Assembly: GCA_016303225.1 (NCBI GenBank)
Contig: JAEDMC010000176.1
Span: 1 to 5,755, forward strand
Direction: 5' to 3'
DNA length: 5,755 nt
Origin: Kiritimatiellia bacterium
GTDB taxonomy: Bacteria > Verrucomicrobiota > Kiritimatiellia > RFP12 > UBA1067
The notes under the pieces were generated by a model. It was given only the letters and a program-made list of their open reading frames with translations, did not search any database and was not told the origin of the DNA. Positions 3,978-5,755 of this stretch are shown here, one piece after another. Each line of letters opens with the position of its first letter. Position 1 is the first letter of the stretch. The translations under genes were made by a program, and so were the position numbers.

Positions 3978-5755
3978 CTACTCTCTGAGCCAGTCCGGCT
4001 TGCCGACGACATTCTCCTGGTCGTCGATCGGATAGACCGCCACCTGCACACACGTCTCGCGCAGATTGTCCACGGCGTCTGAAGCCGAAACACGGATGCT
4101 CAGGCGAAGGATGTCGTCACCCGGAGAATTGAAGCGCTGCCCGGCCAAGAACATCGGACTGTGGATAAACCCGTACTGCCAGTTTGCCTCCTGACGCGCC
4201 GAAGCGAGCGCCTGTTCCTGCTCAACGATCGTCGTCGTTCCCGAAAGAGCCCCGCCGCCGTTGCTCGACACCGACCAGCTCACGCTGTCATTGTAGACCT
4301 GCTCGTGAGGATACTCGACAGTCGCCATGAAGACGGCGACGTAGACGGACTGACCTTCGGCGAGGTTGAGCGACCAGCTGATGTCGGAGGCATCGCCGCC
4401 CGAGACCGCCGTCGCATAGCGGATCATGCGATTGTCGTCGCGCACCTCCGTGTGACGGGACTCGCCGCTGAAGATCCAGGCATCGGTGCGATTCGTTACC
4501 GAGTTCGAATTGTTAGTCACGATCGCGGGATCAATCCAGAACTCGCCGCGCATGTACGCATTGTGCGCCTGCACGCAGGCGTAGCACTCCATTGCCTCAT
4601 CGGCATGGTCAAGCGCCGCCTCGTCCCGCGAGACGACGTAATAACTCAGATAGGCCGCACTTTCGATTGACACAAGAACAAAGTCGCGGATGTTGCACCA
4701 CACCCTGAGCGGCGTGTTCTCGACCCGATTGAGCGGGATGTGCTTGGGGTCGACGACGAGATCCGGCACAATCGTCTTCCAGTAGTCGCTCGACGGAGGA
4801 GGAGGCGCGGCCAGCATCAGCCGACGCGGCGGTTCCAGTACGGGATGCTCGCCGTCAACGACGTGGAACGACGTGCCATTGCCGCGATAGCCGTCGTCGA
4901 ACTCGAATTGGAGCGGCATGGCGGTCGGATAGGTGCGGATGTGATAGGTCGTGGAGACTTCCAGCGGGAACGAGTAGGTTCCGGGTGCGACCACATTCAC
5001 ACGGTAAGGTCCGCAAGCGAGGTAGGTTGGTGCTTGGTGCAGGGTGCTTGGTGCCTGGTTGGTCGTGCCTGGTGCTTGGTTGAAGGCCGAGGGGTCGATT
5101 GTGACCCGCACGAGGCAATGGCCGTTCGCCTCGTTGATGCCCGTCCAAGTGTTGAGGAGCCAACTGCCGTACTCCTCCATAAGGATCGTGTCCGCCTCGT
5201 CGGGGAAGGTCGCGCGGACCCAGTCTTCGTCTTGGCCGATGCCGATCCAGCCATCCGGCAAAGTTGGCAGTTGGTAGACGGTAGTTGGTAGTCCGTTGGT
5301 CGGCGTCGTTGTAATTGCAACCGCGCCCGAGCGGAACAGCTCGATGGAGGCGTTGACGCGATTTGTCGCCGAACGTTCGACGCAACAGTTGTGCCACGCG
5401 AAGAGATACGAATTCGAGGGCGTCAGGCCGTGCGAGACGGATGAGGCGTTGGGCTCCAGTGAGACGCGTGTCGGCAGGGAGTAGATGAAGGTTGAAGGTG
5501 CGCCAGACAAAGGGGAAGCGGCGTCCTCGCCGCTTGTCGAAGAAGCGGAACTTCCATCTTCAACAAGCGCCGAGACGGCGCTTCCCCTTTTGATCCTTAC
5601 CTCGCCGTACGCGAACAGGGTTACGCCGTCGATGAAGTTGGTGCCGACCGGGAAGCGGAACGCATCGGGAAAATCGATGCGCTCCCAGTCGCAGTAAGCT
5701 CCGCGCGCGGTCCAGTTGGGGATTTGGTTAGTTGGTTGTTGGTGGTTGGTTGTTG
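3978..5755 (-). CDS. Large, probably secreted or surface protein, C-terminal part (5' end outside the window)
   Basis: The frame is open from the right edge to TAG at 3980-3978, at least 592 codons. A TTG at 5510 could be read as a start, but clear coding continues upstream (for example FPDAFRFPVGTNFIDG, about 5667-5622), so the start lies beyond 5755. The sequence is rich in aromatic residues, T, S, N and V, with alternating beta-strand-like patterns (SVYVAVFMATVEYP, ILRLSIRVSASD) and no cytoplasmic enzyme motif. This suggests beta-sandwich modules of an exported protein, by inference. The final residues (PDWLRE) show no anchor, sorting signal or membrane helix. The part from about 5020 rightwards contains three heptamer repeat arrays and a REPIN-like element, all translated, giving low-complexity peptides such as NQAPGTTNQAPSTLHQAP and a Ser/Ala-rich stretch; 3978-5020 is free of them. 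I do not recognise the family. Confidence 0.75.
   Translation of the reverse strand, partial: TTNHQQPTNQIPNWTARGAYCDWERIDFPDAFRFPVGTNFIDGVTLFAYGEVRIKRGSAVSALVEDGSSASSTSGEDAASPLSGAPSTFIYSLPTRVSLEPNASSVSHGLTPSNSYLFAWHNCCVERSATNRVNASIELFRSGAVAITTTPTNGLPTTVYQLPTLPDGWIGIGQDEDWVRATFPDEADTILMEEYGSWLLNTWTGINEANGHCLVRVTIDPSAFNQAPGTTNQAPSTLHQAPTYLACGPYRVNVVAPGTYSFPLEVSTTYHIRTYPTAMPLQFEFDDGYRGNGTSFHVVDGEHPVLEPPRRLMLAAPPPPSSDYWKTIVPDLVVDPKHIPLNRVENTPLRVWCNIRDFVLVSIESAAYLSYYVVSRDEAALDHADEAMECYACVQAHNAYMRGEFWIDPAIVTNNSNSVTNRTDAWIFSGESRHTEVRDDNRMIRYATAVSGGDASDISWSLNLAEGQSVYVAVFMATVEYPHEQVYNDSVSWSVSSNGGGALSGTTTIVEQEQALASARQEANWQYGFIHSPMFLAGQRFNSPGDDILRLSIRVSASDAVDNLRETCVQVAVYPIDDQENVVGKPDWLRE
5025..5080. repeat. 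Degenerate heptamer array, 8 units (GCYTGGT)
   Basis: Eight consecutive 7-bp units: GGTTGGT, GCTTGGT, GCAGGGT, GCTTGGT, GCCTGGT, TGGTCGT, GCCTGGT, GCTTGGT. The coding (minus) strand reads ACCARGC. Three units make 21 nt, so the protein shows a 7-residue period (N/H-Q-A-P-x-T-x). It resembles the short tandemly repeated heptamers (STRR) described in cyanobacteria, but here it is inside a coding sequence. Confidence 0.85.
5262..5296. repeat. Degenerate heptamer array, 5 units (AGTTGGT)
   Basis: Units AGTTGGC, AGTTGGT, AGACGGT, AGTTGGT, AGTCCGT; TGGTCGG at 5297-5303 may be a decayed sixth. The coding strand is ACCAACT, translated as part of TPTNGLPTTVYQLPTLP. It shares the core TTGGT with the other two arrays. 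Confidence 0.75.
5509..5590. repeat. REPIN-like double palindrome inside the coding sequence
   Basis: Two inverted arms: 5509-5537 (29 bp) and 5563-5590 (28 bp), each with AAAGGGG at the outer end and CTTGT at the inner end. Each arm is itself a perfect 8-bp hairpin: AAGCGGCG/CGCCGCTT (5516-5523 with 5528-5535) and AAGCGCCG/CGGCGCTT (5565-5572 with 5576-5583). The arms differ by paired G-C swaps that keep both stems intact. The 25-bp spacer is partly palindromic as well. This matches the known layout of REP doublets (REPINs/BIMEs) moved by RAYT transposases; no RAYT gene is in the window. It is translated as a Ser/Ala-rich segment. Confidence 0.75.
5714..5755. repeat. Heptamer array cut by the window edge (NGTTGGT)
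   Basis: AGTTGGG (5714-5720), a 2-bp slip, then TTTGGTT, AGTTGGT, TGTTGGT, GGTTGGT and the start of a further unit (5751-5755). The coding strand is translated as TTNHQQPTNQIPN. The array probably continues past the edge. Confidence 0.65.

Noticed and set aside
4161..5291. Plus-strand open frames at 4161-4670 and 4740-5291
   Set aside because: They are shadows of the minus-strand secreted-type gene, which is open over the whole region and has a better protein composition.
5508..5510. TTG at 5510 as the start of the minus-strand large gene
   Set aside because: The frame stays open and protein-like to the right edge, and the TTG lies inside the REPIN arm, so the real start is outside the window.

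Overview
The window looks like a piece of a GC-rich bacterium from the Planctomycetota-Verrucomicrobiota-Lentisphaerota-Kiritimatiellota group, possibly a gut or sediment lineage. This is an inference. It rests on an ECF-like sigma factor next to a membrane Ser/Thr kinase with Sel1-type repeats, a repeat-laden giant secreted-type protein, and a recurring extended -10 promoter (TGGTATAAT). There is no rRNA, tRNA or housekeeping gene here to fix the taxonomy.

Positions 1-384 hold no convincing complete gene. Two divergent extended -10 promoters lie about 60 bp apart. The rightward one drives a leader of about 210 nt containing a long, nested, plus-strand-specific RNA hairpin (197-314) and a second small hairpin whose 3' arm duplicates part of the first. 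A tiny reading frame, 1-78 on the minus strand, may be the start of a gene that leaves the window.

Positions 385-2412 (plus) form a tight cluster: a small exported protein (385-897), then 4 nt later an ECF-type sigma factor (from 902), then a membrane Ser/Thr kinase (to 2412). The sigma and kinase reading frames collide out of frame near 1483. The sigma HTH region 4 and the kinase N-lobe are both absent there, which points to an internal deletion that broke both genes. The original module was probably a kinase-linked sigma factor controlling or accompanying the exported protein.

Positions 2366-3742 (minus) encode an intact AAA_14/DUF4143 ATPase with a nuclease-like C-terminus. It is visibly less GC-rich than its neighbours, has its own promoter and strong ribosome binding site, and converges with and overlaps the kinase tail; it looks like a later arrival. 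Its AT-rich upstream region (about 3780-3928) has no gene but carries three identical hexamers spaced exactly 33 bp apart and an inverted repeat.

Positions 3978-5755 (minus) are the C-terminal part, at least 592 residues, of a large beta-rich, probably surface or secreted protein of unknown function. It is open to the right edge and is followed by a perfect 15-bp stem-loop. Its upstream part is interrupted by three degenerate 7-bp repeat arrays and one 82-bp REPIN-like double palindrome, all translated in frame.
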